This document shows positions 23,742 to 37,112 of a stretch of DNA of 64,000 nucleotides, piece by piece. Position 1 is the stretch's first letter. Every line of letters starts with the position of its first letter. The stretch comes from Epiperipatus broadwayi (lineage: Eukaryota; Onychophora; Udeonychophora; Euonychophora; Peripatidae): positions 620,001 through 684,000 of the forward strand of contig JAQFVV010000064.1 in NCBI GenBank assembly GCA_028023455.1, given 5' to 3'. Made by a program: the position numbers and the translations under genes. The notes beneath the pieces were generated by a model, which searched no databases, was not told where the DNA came from, and saw only the letters and a list, made by a program, of their open reading frames with translations.

Positions 23742-25949
23742 TGTAACGAGCACAGACGTTCGTTACATTGTTTTTTTTTTATTTATTAAACATGAAAGTA
23801 AATTAAAAAGTTCGCATTTAAAAATTTTCTTTTAGAATTAAAAATTGAAATTAAATATCATCTTAAACTCGTATATATTAAATCGCACAGATAAAAAAAA
23901 TTATTAAAATAAAACTGTATTAAAAATAGAAAGGTATTTTAAAAACAAAAACTTAAAAAGATTTGGAGATAAAATTATATCTTTAAATTTATCTTTAAAT
24001 ATATCTTTGATTTGGAAAACAGGTTAATTAATCAGAAATGGAAATGATAAATTTAATTAGTCAAATGTAAACCAGCCTTGGGCATTTAAATGCAAAAATA
24101 CCGGTCAGATAGGAAAACAATAAACTGTTAGCAAATAAGAAAATCCTATGGAATCGGACCGCACAAAAAGGACCATCGCATCGGTGACATAATGTAAATG
24201 CAATCCTTCACATTAATATAAAAGGAAAATTTGGAAATTATTAATTAGTGACTGGAAATTGATTATTACGATGTGACTATATGTAGTAGTGGAGTTGGAG
24301 GAATTGACAGACGTCACGGTCAATTCTTTCAGCTGTTAAAGAAAGGAGAAATGAACTATCGTTTCCTACATTGAGGACCAACTAAATTAAAAAATCTCCG
24401 GATGGATAAATAAATCGGCCTTCAGAACATTAACCTCTTTAGGACAGAAGTATGGAATTCACGTTCATGGCAAGCAACGGATAAAGTTGGACGTTTTAAA
24501 TAACCGTAAGAACTTTAAAATTTATGAACAGTAAATTAAAAACTTTCCAGATTTAAATGATTGCAATTTTATTCTATCTGACCAACATTATTTATTAATT
24601 AGTTATAATTTTATTTAATGTATTTATTTTGTAAAATCATTTCCATTTATTTATTTTTTGTTCTTTAAGTTTTATTATGATTTTTGTTTTCCGTTAAATT
24701 AATTATAAAAATGTTAAACTTAAAGTTGGATGTGAATGGCTGTATAGATTTGTAAAGTTATATTAGGGAGGGTAATCTTGGGTTATTTATGTCATTGTTA
24801 GATTGGGTCAATGGATTGGATATATTGATGTAGTTAGTAGATGTAATCAGAGATTAGCTACGAGCAGAAATTGTTTATATATACGCTGCACTCACCCGTT
24901 TGCCTATGGAAGGAATTATAAGACGGAGAGGCAGTTCCTTTCTATGGAGTTTTTTTATTGTTCTTCTCGTTAGATAGATGTAATATTCCTATCTGATTGA
25001 GAGTCAATGTCTTTTCTTAATTCTTTTGGGGCTGCGTATTTAGTATTACATTGAATACATCGATGTATCAGATAGATTGATGCCAGTTTGACTGCGAATT
25101 TTAGCCTAAGGTTAAATGAAAGGGATAAGAATATTTTTAATTTCAATGCAAATCTATGTAGTATTCAGACTCGATTCTAAATAAAAATGCATTAAATTTA
25201 AGTTGTTTATAGACGCTTGCCTGGATTGTTTATCGGTTAACTATGTTTAGCGTTTTCATATTTGATCAGAATATATAGACATTGATAAAAATAATGATAC
25301 CTTACGGTGAGTATCTAAAATGTATTTATTAGAATGTCTTTTAAGTTATTGGTGACAATGCAAGTATCTTATGGTGAATACTATTGGGTTACATATAAAT
25401 TTCCCTCCGCAATTGTCAGTAATCAATAATTTTATATTTTGATCGCTATGTTTACTTTGGAATGTTTTTTAACCGTGTAATCCATGAACTGATCTATAGC
25501 AACTTATTATAACAAGCTTTTATAATCCCATCTATGAGAACTTAATTAAAATGTAAAATTAGAATGTAATAGTAATTAAAGGTAAATTAAAGTCAAAAAT
25601 CAAAGTTAAAAAATAATGTTAAATGCTAAAATGTAAAACTAATACTAAAATAATTTTAAATCTTATATATATGTGAAATAAATAAATGTTTGTGTGTTAA
25701 TTACTGGCAGTGGCTTATTTTATTCTTTTTTTATATATATGCTCTTAGATTATCTTATTAAATCTCTGCTATTCCACTGAGCTAGTGACATGGGCTAATG
25801 ACCGGAACCAAAATATTTAAAAAAGAAAAAAAAAATTATTTTTTTTTGACTTACGTATCTGCCTACTTTATAAATTTTTCTAGGTTCAAATGCCTAGATG
25901 GCGCCCCGTAGTGCAGTTTACATTAAATCGCATTCTCCGGATCGTTACA
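23742..25949 (+). repeat. LTR element 1, 3' LTR-like repeat
   Basis: A 2208 bp direct repeat of 20792-23008 with the same TGTAACGA start and TCGTTACA end. Differences include small indels (for example near 24150-24180 and 24445). These show the copies have diverged since insertion but are still recent. The right flank enters a TA run immediately. Confidence 0.75.
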
Positions 25950-26104
25950 ATATATATATATTATATTACTGAGTATAGTTATATATGTGTGTACCTCTAG
26001 GGTGTGAATTAGGGAAATTAAGACTACTATGTTATATAGTAGGTGAAACTGTATGATGACCAAATCATACTGTTTCAATATATATATAATTAACAACCTC
26101 AAAT

Positions 26105-26425
26105 TACTGTGTACGTTATTACACTTATTACTTAAGTAATATTTTAAATGCAATTTGAAAATTATAATTGAAATTTGCAGTGTTATAACTCACTATTTAT
26201 TAATCTGCATCCAAAATGAGTTAAATCTACTTGTTTAAGAATGTTTATTTAAACTTCTTTGTATTAATAACAATATCTAAGATCAAGTTGCAATTTTTAG
26301 TGTCTATATAAATACATTGAACAATAAATAAAGGTGGAATTGCAATTTTATTGTTAAAAGAAATATTACCTTGATCACAGTTTGAGATTGTTGTTATTGA
26401 TTTTGGATTGCTTATGTGTTGACTG

Positions 26426-26432
<7 letters not shown>
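26105..26432 (+). repeat. SINE-like repeat body and tail
   Basis: The sequence matches the plus-strand body at 14703-15040, from TTATTACACTTATTA through TATTTATTA.TCTGCAT to the tail TTATGTGTTGACTGG. The tail runs straight into a TA microsatellite, as it does at 53975. This suggests the element carries or seeds a TA tail. The tRNA-like head is not present here. Confidence 0.65.
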
Positions 26433-26469
<37 letters not shown>

Positions 26470-26474
26470 AGTCA

Positions 26475-26505
<31 letters not shown>
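26412..26505. repeat. TA arrays with an inverted GTGTTGACTGG pair
   Basis: TATGTGTTGACTGG (26413-26426) and its exact inverse CCAGTCAACACATA (26468-26481) flank a ~35 bp TA array, and a second TA array follows to 26505. The segment could extrude as a cruciform. It probably reflects two SINE-like tails meeting head-on. Confidence 0.85.
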
Positions 26506-26507
<2 letters not shown>

Positions 26508-26936
26508 CTGAGTCATATACAATAATGTTTATAATATTGGAGAATAGTTTTATTTTTAATTGTTGTAATACTAGTACTACTATTTAACTTATACATTTAT
26601 TAATCATTATCTCACATACTGAGTTAAATGTTTGCATTTTTATTTTTGCACACATACATTTATCAGAATCTCTTTACAGTCAAGAAACTAACTTCAGATA
26701 TAATCAAATCATATTTGGGTCTAGTAAATTCTATTATAATTTTTTTTTAAATTACATAAATAACATTAATGTAAACTCATTCATTTATATGTAAAATTAA
26801 GAGCATGCTAATTAGCTCTAAACAAGCTTTTTTTTTATTTATGATAAATGCTCTTAATTTTACATATGTGTAAGTGCAAGCTGTATATAAGTCATGTGAC
26901 ATCTGACTTTTTATTATATATTTAAATATATATTGT
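26506..26936. other. AT-rich intergenic segment
   Basis: No gene. ATGCTAATTAGCTCTAAACAAGC and nearby ATGCTCTTAATTTTACATATG (about 26785-26870) form a partial inverted repeat with AAATTAAGAGCATGC. Nothing else was seen. Confidence 0.5.
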
Positions 26937-28945
26937 GACCTTCTGAATGGGCACAAGTAATTAAGCTGTGTTATATCAGTAACGAATAACTGCATTGTAA
27001 TAAAAAAAAATGAAATCGCCTTAAAATTTTAAAATTTTTCTATTAATGGCTCAAAAACTCATGTGGGTCAACTGTGCATTTTGGTTAGCAACTCTTCAAG
27101 CATTTAGTGTTGTTATTATATTTTGATAGTGTTTAATGCAAGGAAGAGGGGTGGATTATTACAGAAAGTGTTATGATAGTAGTTGGATTGAAGCAAGGTT
27201 TGTTTTATTTATTTATAAGATAGTATTGGTCTGTTAAATGGTTTTCTGATTTATTATTCATTGATACCCATTTATTTACTAATATTATAGTCAGTTGTAA
27301 CCCATAGACATATTAGGTATGTTTTAGTTAGTATAATTTAATATTCACATAGCAGCGTATATGTATGAATGTATCATTATCTCATTTCCATTTCATATCC
27401 TAATTACAACAAACGATATATTCAAACTTACAATAAAACATTCAAATTACAGTAATTATCTTTAATAATTTTGCAAAAATATATTTTCTTTAATGATTAA
27501 TGCATACATGAATTAGTAAATTATTTGGCCAACTTAAATAATATTATAAACCATTTTATTTGATAGCTAATTGATATTCATTTGTTTTAAGTTTGTAAAA
27601 AGCTATTTTTTTTTATTATTTGACTAAGGTCAAAGTATTTTTTTTTAGAAAAGTTTTTTTTTTTGAATATTAATTGTTAAAAAGGAAAAAAAACGTGGCA
27701 GTCAAGCTTCTGCTGATCGGGTGACTTTTTTTTGATTGGTGGGGAGATTTTTTTTAACTGATAGCTAATAATAGTTAATAATAATAAAAAAAGACATTAT
27801 CTTTTGTAATTTCAACAAGTGTAATTTTCATTTTCTGCTGCTATCCATTATATATCTCTCTTCCAAAACAGTTTAAAGTGAAACTTCAAAACAGCCTTTT
27901 CATGAAGATTATTATTGAAACTCCAGATGTTTAAGCTTAATTTGGGGAATGTTTGAATAAAAAAATATAAAGGTATCAATCTTGCTCCTCTTTTGTCTAA
28001 TTAAAACATTTAAATTAACACTTTCATTTTTGTTTAAGGATGTGCTTTTCTGATAGTAAACTTATGTTAGTTCATTTACTTTTATTTATCTCCGTTAAAA
28101 AGAATATGAAAATGCAAGAACTTCATAATTTTTTAAATCCCATGTGTGATGTTTATAATGTTTTGTCATCATGGATGTATATTCAGAACTGTTTAACAAA
28201 ATTTACTTTGATAAGCTTTCTGTTTAACTTATATTTTACTTATACAAAAATGAAGTTAAAATTTAAAAGGATATGTGTACTTGATTATGTGTTTGGTATT
28301 TAATAATTGTTGCAGGATGCTAATCTTATATTTCATTTTATGCTTATAGAATAATATGTGTTTTATTAAAGAAATATAAATATGACTTAACCAGGATAGT
28401 TAATTACTACTACTTACCAAATATAGATGTCTAAATCGAATAGAAGGACTTTAATATTACATATTTTTGTTCTCTTCGATATACGGATATATGTGTTAAT
28501 GTTTAAGGAAATACAAATTGCCTGTGGACAATTATCAGCAATTTATTAAAGTTAATAATGCAAATACCAATCTATAAATTATGAAGGTGAATATTTTCTG
28601 CAGAAAAATATGTTAAGTTATTACTGAATTAAATACTTTAGATGTGCTTCAAAATAAATAACAGAATATACCAATTAATAGCTGAAACTGTCTTTCCATA
28701 TTTATTATTATAAATATTTATCATTATGTGTGATATATAAGTAAACTCTATTGGCTTATGGCTGAAGGACATTGAATGTTTACTAAATTAATTGTGAATT
28801 ATAACTGTTTTGTCCTACAAGAACTTATTTTATGTTTCATATTCATATTTAAACATGCACTCATTTTGGAATTCATCTCCGGATCATTTATTAAGCTTGA
28901 AAAGGAACTTTGCAAGTGAATATATATATATATATAGCACTCGTA
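26937..28945 (+). repeat. Diverged dispersed repeat, copy 2
   Basis: Second copy of the 15750-19212 repeat in the same orientation. It is shorter because it lacks the TTA array and the 1.2 kb insertion. Its start, TGTGACCTTCTGAATGGGCACA, has TGTGACC and GGGCACA as an imperfect inverted pair after a TATATAT run, recalling the starts of the LTR elements. A short frame at 28040-28303 aligns loosely with that of copy 1 near 17230. No recognised protein family. Confidence 0.65.
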
Positions 28946-31524
28946 TTTTTTTTCTCAAGTTAAAAGAATGACTCTATTTTTTATTATTATTTATTGTTAA
29001 TAGTATATATATCATAGATAGTTAGACAGATTTAGTGTTGTATGTATTTAATATTATATGTTTATTTAATTTGCGAGCATCGAGAACATCTCAGGATGGC
29101 ATACCCACAAAAATGATGGAAGTGCTGGTAAAATCTTATTACTTAAGTGTGATTTGTTTTCTTTTATTTGAAAGTGAAACATATATATTTTGGGTATATT
29201 ATTAAAGATGGTTCAATCTTATATATCTTTCTTTATCTCGAAGTGAGAATTAATTTCAAGAGTAGCTAGAGAAAGAATAAAAAAAAAGAAAGAATATTGT
29301 GTTAGAGGTAATAAAACTAATTTATTAGAGTATTGCTGTTTAAAGTATAAAAACCCGTTCATAATAATTAATATTATTTAAATTTGAAACAATTGAATGT
29401 CTCATTTAAGATAAAAATTCATATTTTAGTATGTTATTTATCTATCGTAACCTTTGCATATTATATAACTTAGAATTGTTTTTCATACTCTTATCTATGC
29501 GTTTGTGTGTCTATTTCGTGCAAATATTATATTTACTTAATAAACATTTAATTTTAGCTATTTCTCAATATAAATTTCGGAGGTTGTCATATTCTCAAGA
29601 ATTGAAGGAATGAGTGATTTATCTGTGCGTATTTATCTGCCAGCGTATAATGCTAGATATGTAGAAGAGCTGTGAAAAGGAAGTTATTCTTGATATGTTC
29701 TATGTTTGTAGGGATGAAAGATTTTTCCCCTTAGTATATTTTTAAGTATTTTGCCATGAGTGGAGCCTATTTTAGATTGCATAACGTACGTATTATGAAA
29801 TGATATTTATGAAGTCAAGTGACATTTTCCCATTGTTTGTTTGGTGATGAGAAAAATTCCACCAATAGTGTATTTCAGATTCAAATAAGTTATTGTTGAT
29901 ATATTAGTTAAAGAGTTTGTTTGCTCCTCATGTGCTGGACTCCTCTTGAACGTATAGTTTGTATTATCATAAAATATAGCTCTGTGTAATTCAGTCAGTG
30001 GTCAGATAAATAGTTAATTTAAATTCTTTATTGAATATTAGAATAGATATAGTGTTCTATTTGCTGGTAGGTTTATGACATTGTCCGAAATTAAATAATT
30101 ATTTAATAATTCCTGAATAAATTGATAATGTGTAGAAATATTGTTTTCTGTTATTATTGCATGGGATGTAACACACACGCATAATTTAGATAATATCGCG
30201 TATATAAAAATATAATATTGTTAAATTTAAAATAGGAAATAAATGTTTTGAAACATCTCATATTAATTTGCCACACGTTAGAGATCATCAAAATCATCAG
30301 AATGAATATGATTTTATTGCTATGTCTGAAAAGTGTACTTATTTAAAGCGATTGTTTAATTAAGATTATTTAAAGCTGCTCTCTTGATAGTAAAGTGTAT
30401 ATTGTGCCCAATAATATAATGTATTATTTATTCAGTGTTGTATATTAATAAAAATTATTTAGGTAGCCTGGATATTCAAAGTCAGAATATTAAGGTATAA
30501 TTTGTTAGCTAAGTTACGTTTATAAATATGTCAATAATAAATTGTGTAATATGTAATGGGGATAATCCTAAATTTCAATTAATAAATTTGCTTGTAAATT
30601 TTAAAATTGAGACAAAAGTCTTATTCTGATATTATTTACTTTTAACTAAACCTTAAGTGTAAATAAAAGCTTTGTTTATTATTTAAAACTGTGTTTCAAG
30701 TTGTTCTTATATGCATTCGAATTTTGGTTTCCACATATCCATATTTCATACATCTATTACAAAATTAAATATATTATTTTATGGCTTTGATATTAAATGT
30801 GCTAAGATCTGATAATATTGTTTCCTAGATCCAAACATTACATGAAATATTTTACCACGTGACAAACTTATAAAAGTGTTGCCTAGTTAAAGTATTATTT
30901 GGATGATGATGTGAGATTAAAAGATACCCTATCTCCTTCACTATCTAATCGCTAGCCCAGTAATCATTATTCAATTTATTTCCTTATACCTTATTATAAT
31001 TTAGAGTTATAAATTACTGGCTAATATAGTTCTTAATCTATAACTGTGTTATAGATTCCCTGAGATCTAATTTTTGTGTTCCTAGATCAACATTGATTCA
31101 GCTATTTAGATTAAGATGTGCTGAACAATAGAGTTATTTAGTGTTGTGCTTTTCTATTCTGTCAGAGTTATATTGAGCTATTATAGAGTGTAACTGGATG
31201 ATGGAAGAGATCAAATTGAAATTATATTTTGTTAAATGGAATAAATAAAACTTTGCTAGCCTGTATCATTTGGTTAATTAATAAATAAAGTTTATATTTT
31301 ATTTGATAGCTTATAGTATTTCTTCCTTCATTTATTTATATTCTCTATATGTTATAAACTTTCTGTAACCTCCCACTGAGTGAAGCTGTAGGATAAACAT
31401 AAGTAAAAGAGTCTCAGCATTAATTATGAATCAGATAAAATGATAAATCGTTCTATTCATTAATAGAACTGGCGCCCTGGGCATTTGCTCATATAATGTA
31501 CATGAGTGGTGATGTGTGAGTAGG

Positions 31525-31556
<32 letters not shown>

Positions 31557-33280
31557 AGTGATGTGTGAGTAGGTTATAATATATATATATATATATATGG
31601 ATTCATGATCAGAATTTTCTTCATAATATTTAAATTATATTCAATTGCAAATGATGAGTATAGATGATCGTTGCCTTTATTATTTGGTTCTTTTTTATTC
31701 ATTATCTATGTCTCATTATTTGTACTTGCTGATAATGATTTTGAAAAGATTATTAAATTATTTGCAGAGTATTTATGGTTGCCTTATGTAGTATATATAT
31801 AAATAATGTTATTACTATTAATCTTTTAACCCTCTGTAAAACATTTTTTCTAATCTTTCAAATAATAGCATGTGATGAAAAAAACAATTATCTCCTGCTA
31901 GACATATTTTTCTGTCAATAAGCCCAACATCAGCAGCATTCCTGAAAATTACTTAACACTGTTTAAACATAGCAATTTTTAAATAATTTGTGGAAATTTT
32001 TAAAGACAGTTTGACTAAGAATTAGTATTAGCAATATTATTTAAATATTTCTATAGTATTTTAAACTATTTATTATGTGCTTATCTCCTTTTGAATCCAC
32101 TAGATAACAACTTCATCCAAGCAGATTACTTTGTTTCTTCATGTATGGTAAAGGGAAATCCACCCTTTCTTTTGAAGTGCCATTATAGTTTTAAAAAATC
32201 TCTTTGATTTGTTTTTTACGTAAGGATTTGTATAAAGGTTGTTATTGTTGTTAATTGTTTTTATTGTTATTTGGTTTATTTTTATTTATTTATTGTGATA
32301 TGTGCTTTGTTTTGTGATGGTGAAATTTTAATAGTAATGGATATATATAAATTTGTGAGTGTGTATGTATATAAATAATTATCACCAGTAGCATTTAAAT
32401 TGCTACTTATAATTAAATTGTATTTTTATTTTATAAATTATTTAAGATGTAATGTTATTATTCTGGTTGTTTATTTATTTATTTATTTTGTAGTTTGCAA
32501 AAATAAATTTTTCAATGTAATATTTTTTTTATTTACATTATTTTTGTTTTGGTGTTTAAAAAATATTTAAAGTCAACAATCGGCAATATTACAGGTTTTT
32601 AAGTCAGCCCATGAGTTGTAACAATATGGAAACACAGAAATATAATTGCCATAAAAACAGAAAAAGAAAGAAGTCATAATATTGTTTTGTCTATTCCACA
32701 AATTTTACTTTTGGATATCAATATAATAATTACTGGCCCAAGATAACATCAAAATGATTGGCTAAGTGAACTTTATTATCCAAGGGCAATTTCAGACCTT
32801 TTTGCCTATCTTATTTCACTATTGAAATCCAGTAAAATATGTAGCTTAACCTTTTAACCGCTAATTATATTATTGGTTGTATGAGGTAAAAATCAAATCT
32901 TTTAATTGGCCAACTCACAAACTGAAGACAAAGCCTATTGTTAAAACATATTCGCCTATAATATTAAATTCAACTCAGATACGTTTATAAAAAATATATT
33001 ACTAATTTTTCAGGTTATGAAGAGAACAAAAGTTCTTTCAAAAATAAATTGCTATTTATTTATTCTAAAATATTCAATTTCAGCAACATAAAAGCTATAA
33101 TATAAACAAAAAGGTCGACTTTTACGTTATAGAAAAGTAAATATTTCTTTTTACTAAATCTTAAATATTTTTACTAAAATCTTCAATATTTTTCTAAAAT
33201 AATTTTGTTTTTTTAGTATTCTCTCTGAAAATAATTTGTAATTTCTCAAAATATTCTTTTATAATACTTTAAATCATATT
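28946..33280. other. Intergenic AT-rich region
   Basis: No supportable gene. It contains a two-copy tandem unit (GTGATGTGTGAGTAGGTTATAA followed by a TA array) at 31507-31598, and T-rich low-complexity sequence at about 32160-32540. The open frame at 29431-29613 is low in complexity with no motif. Confidence 0.6.
31507..31598. repeat. Two tandem units each ending in a TA array
   Basis: The block GTGATGTGTGAGTAGGTTATAA plus TA repeats occurs twice in succession with different TA lengths. This is a small local duplication that carried the microsatellite with it. Confidence 0.85.
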
Positions 33281-33340
33281 CAAAATGAAAATCTCAGCGT
33301 TTTTCTTTATTTTCTTTGATCAGGCGGTTTCTTTGTTCTT

Positions 33341-33395
33341 TCCAGCCAATCAGAATGTATTTTTCGGCTGAGAGCATGATAACAACCAATCACAA
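33341..33395 (+). promoter_or_regulatory. Two CCAAT boxes (possible promoter)
   Basis: CCAATCAG (33346) and CCAATCAC (33386) are spaced 40 bp apart in the same orientation, each fitting the NF-Y consensus core CCAATCA. They lie about 165-205 bp before a Kozak-like ATG at 33553. The surrounding 300 bp is less AT-biased than average. No TATA box was seen. This could be a real promoter; chance occurrence in a large window cannot be excluded. Confidence 0.35.
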
Positions 33396-33552
33396 CTAAT
33401 GTTCTTTCTTTGTTTAGGTTTAAATGCGTTTTTTTTTTATTTTTTACTTGTAAAATAATTCAGAAGAGGGCACCATCTTACAGAACTTTTAAAAACCTAT
33501 TCAATACCTGTCAAACGAATATTTTAGCATAAGAACTGGCAGAGTTAGAGTG

Positions 33553-33577
33553 ATGTCAGATGTCGACGAGGAGCCTT
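33553..33577 (+). CDS. Possible first coding exon (8 codons)
   Basis: An ATG with G at -3 opens an acidic N-terminus, MSDVDEEP, followed by one base and then a good donor, T|GTAAGA at 33578. Without splicing the frame ends in TAA within 16 codons, so it makes sense only as a short first exon ending in phase 1. Two CCAAT boxes lie upstream. Matching downstream exons were not recognised in the window; the next exon could be far away. The protein cannot be identified from eight residues. Confidence is low because short ATG-plus-donor combinations arise by chance. Confidence 0.25.
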
Positions 33578-33599
33578 GTAAGAGGCAGGAAAAGGGTTA

Positions 33600-36140
33600 A
33601 TACCAAATCTCCATTTGTAAACAAACCTCAGAAAAATACCTATATATTTTTTGAACTTTTAAGTTTATTTTAATGATCCTAAGTGTAATATTCAAATCAA
33701 TTTATTTCTACAGCTGAATATAGGTAGAATGCCAGAAATTAACTGCTTCAACAAAAGAAAAATTATACATTCTTATGTTGTAAATATGTATACATATTTT
33801 AAAGTTATTTTAATCTACCCTGGGATGGACAAAACAAAAAAAAATGTCTGAAATAATTAGTGAACTGTGAAATAAAGAGACAGTAAAGAAAATTAAATGG
33901 GGTAATTAAAATTTGGTCATTTTTTTGGTTTTTATTCATTTATTTTTTATAACATTTTAAAATTTATCTTTACAAGAGTATATAATCATATGTGATGTCT
34001 AATACTTACTTATAATTTTCTTTTTGAATGTTTAGACTTTGTAATAATAATGAAAGTAAATTTAAACATATATATATATTTTTTGTTTTGTCAGAAATTT
34101 TTTATGTTAAATTGCACAAATATATTATTAAATGCCAAGTTAAGATAACGATTGTAATAATATATTGTAAGAGATGGCTTACATCTTGCCTTTACACCTG
34201 TCCCAATTTCTTTTACAATGTTATCAATTCAGACCAAGTGGTAGGCAAATAAAATATCTTATATACTTACTTATACAAATGTAATATATACATGCATAAA
34301 CATAAATATAGACTGATATGTTTGAGAAATTTTTATTTTTTTGTTTGTGAGAAAGCAAACAAATTTGCTATACACATGAAATATATATGCATATAAACTA
34401 ATCTGTTCGTCTATTGGTAGAAATTAATTGTTTTTCTTTTATTAATTTAATTTCATTAACTAAAAATACTAATTCATTGACTTATAGAATGGACATAATT
34501 AAAGATTAAAATTTATATGAGGTCAAAATTGTTGTTAAATGATCGAGTTTGGAATAATGAAAATTAAATAAAAATAAAAATAATATTTATAACTTGATTT
34601 TTTTATTAAGTTGTAACAATATGGTTTTTAGCAAGCATGTGACAGTCTATCAGCACTTTTCTTGACTGGAAAAATTTACAATTGAACTGACAGCAGAATA
34701 GTGTTCTTGACTTAAAAATCTGGAATTGAACTGACTGCAGAAAAGTTAAGTGTTTATTTCTTTTAAAAAAAGAAAAAGAAAAAAAACTTTTTGGCTTCTA
34801 AAAAAAACAGTAAAATTTTAATATTTGTAGTTTTAAGAAGTCAAACTTTAATTTATAATTAGCAGGAATGAACTAGTGACTTAATTTATTCTGCAAGCTA
34901 AAATTCATTATAATAAAAATAATGCAAAGGAAATCTGGAACTACTATAAATTAACTGTTTTCTTTAAAAGCTATTTTATATATATTTAAGCCACATTATA
35001 AATAATAGTTTATAATAAAGGAAACATTATTATGTATTTGGGGTAAAAAGCCAATGCTGTGGGACTTTTCAAAGCTGGCTTCAATGTCATTATGGAATTA
35101 TGAAATTATAAAATTTTCCATTAAGATGTCTGTCTTATAGAACACTGATGTACAGCAATCTTCCATGGATTTATATACATTCAGGAGAGATCATTTGGAT
35201 GTGTTTGTTTTAACCAAGCAGCATGAACTGTATGAATATTAGCAGAGTTGGTGAACAGGAGCATTATACAGGGAGATTGACATTTAAATCTATAAACTTT
35301 CAGTGGAAGATAAAATGCTTGCTTTGCTCAGGATAAATATGTTATTTTGATTCATGTGACTATTTTTTTTGGCTTTTGTCATTTAGTTATTTGGAAATTT
35401 ATATATTGTAATTTTTTCTTGTGTTTTTAAGAGTCATTTTTTCAAATCTGATCACCTGCAATTTACAAGTGAATGCAGTGGATGGATAAATGTCTGTTGA
35501 TGTAAATTTAAAAAGGAATCCTCTTCAATTAATATGTATTATTTTGTTAATAAATGTAAATTTCAATTTTTTTTAGAATTCAACATTGATCCATCAAGGT
35601 GACCTCACCTCAAATAAGGTTTTTTTTATATATTTAATATTGAGGGGGAAACTTTAGGATAACAAAACTTTTTTGTTACTAATCAGTTTTAATAATATTT
35701 ACTTGTAATTTTGTTTTATTTCTGAACACGCAATTAACCCACTGAGTAAAAGGTCTTTCCTTGTATCTATCATTAATTTTTAATTGTGACTTACACACAC
35801 AAATAAATGGGAGTGGGGATAAATATATTTTTAGTAAAAAAAATAGTTATAATTATAATACATTTACCATAGCCTAAAAATATTCTAATAATTACATTAA
35901 TGGGGTAGTTTTAGAAATAGGGAACTCTCATTTTGTTTTTCTTTTTTGTTGTTTCATGTATATATTTAATGAATTATATAGCATAATTTTGTATATAATA
36001 TGCTTCAAATTATTTTGTTTTTGTTGTATGAAGCTATCAAGATGATAGCAAAACCATTCTTGATAACTGTATATTTATCTATTTTATTATTTTTTGTTTG
36101 TAAATATTTATTGTATATGTTGTTAATAAATTAAGTTGTT
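33600..36140. other. Intergenic AT-rich region
   Basis: No gene recognised. The 35040-35340 stretch is modestly richer in GC but has stops in all frames. The open frame at 34028-34252 is low in complexity and has no motif. Confidence 0.55.
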
Positions 36141-36144
36141 TAAA

Positions 36145-36305
36145 TCAATCTCATCTCTGTTTGATCATCACCATCACCATTATGCATTTATTTCACTAGA
36201 TGTTTGATCATCACCATCAATATTGTGCATTTACAACATTAAAGGTATGATGATCATCATCATCATTATATATTGCTTTTATAAATAATTGATCATCATC
36301 AGTAT
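36145..36305. repeat. Degenerate GATCATCACCATCA repeat
   Basis: The motif TTTGATCATCACCATCA followed by TATGCATTTA-like sequence occurs twice (about 36161 and 36203). Further ATGATGATCATCATCATC and TGATCATCATCAG pieces occur up to 36302. It is an irregular minisatellite. Confidence 0.7.
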
Positions 36306-36849
36306 TTTTCTATATCTATGCTTGTATGTAGGCATATTTGGTTTATAATTGAGTAGATACATCCCTGAAGAGAGCTGACTGCAAGAACTCCCTGAGTTGG
36401 AATTATGTGGTATAATGGGACCTAAAAAGGGAGATGTTATGAATATGCACTGGTCTAAGTTACATTGAAATATTTTTAGTAAATTATAAGTAAGTATATT
36501 GAAAGTAGTTGTGATTTGGAAATGGGAATTTCATGGTGACATCTCTAGCATTCTATTTGAAGGCCTGGGTCTGACAGTAGTGAGATGAACTACCTTTATT
36601 AAATGCCATTGCTGATTTTGTAACATCTGACCACTCAAATGTGTCATCGAATCATAAATTTAAGATATGACTGTTTTGTAGGTTGGTTGACACATTTCAT
36701 TCAAATCATCCAACTACTTAGTCATATTCACATCATTGTGTGCTGTACCCAGCATTTTTGTTTTATCTGGCACCATCACCTTTGGGGCAATGGGTTCCAT
36801 TATAATATATATACTTTTAATATCATTAAATGTTTTTATTTGATTCATG

Positions 36850-36920
<71 letters not shown>

Positions 36921-37074
36921 AAATGATAAATGTCATGTATAAATTTAAATTGGAAAACCAATGAATTACACTTAATTGCATAGGAGTTGTATGTAAATAT
37001 ACAAACTATTATAGAATCATATTTACAAATTCTATCATTATTTAATAATTTTAATTGTATTGTTAATTGTATTG

Positions 37075-37112
<38 letters not shown>

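Larger units (their letters stand above)
20792..25949 (+). mobile_element. LTR element 1: long LTRs, short noncoding interior
   Basis: Two ~2.2 kb direct repeats flank a 733 bp interior with no gag or pol. Two bases after the 5' LTR comes TGGCTTTCCCAATCTGGGG, in the position and form of a primer-binding site (starting TGG). No clear polypurine tract precedes the 3' LTR, which is a weak point. The 4-bp flanks are ATAT on both sides, but they lie in TA-rich sequence and so prove little. The structure suggests a non-autonomous LTR retrotransposon that would need enzymes from elsewhere. Element 2 at 43264-46881 has the same architecture. Confidence 0.65.

Noticed and set aside
20792-25949. Interpretation of element 1 as a CRISPR-like or satellite array
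   Set aside because: There are only two long direct copies with LTR-type ends and a single spacer; no short regularly spaced repeats exist anywhere in the window.
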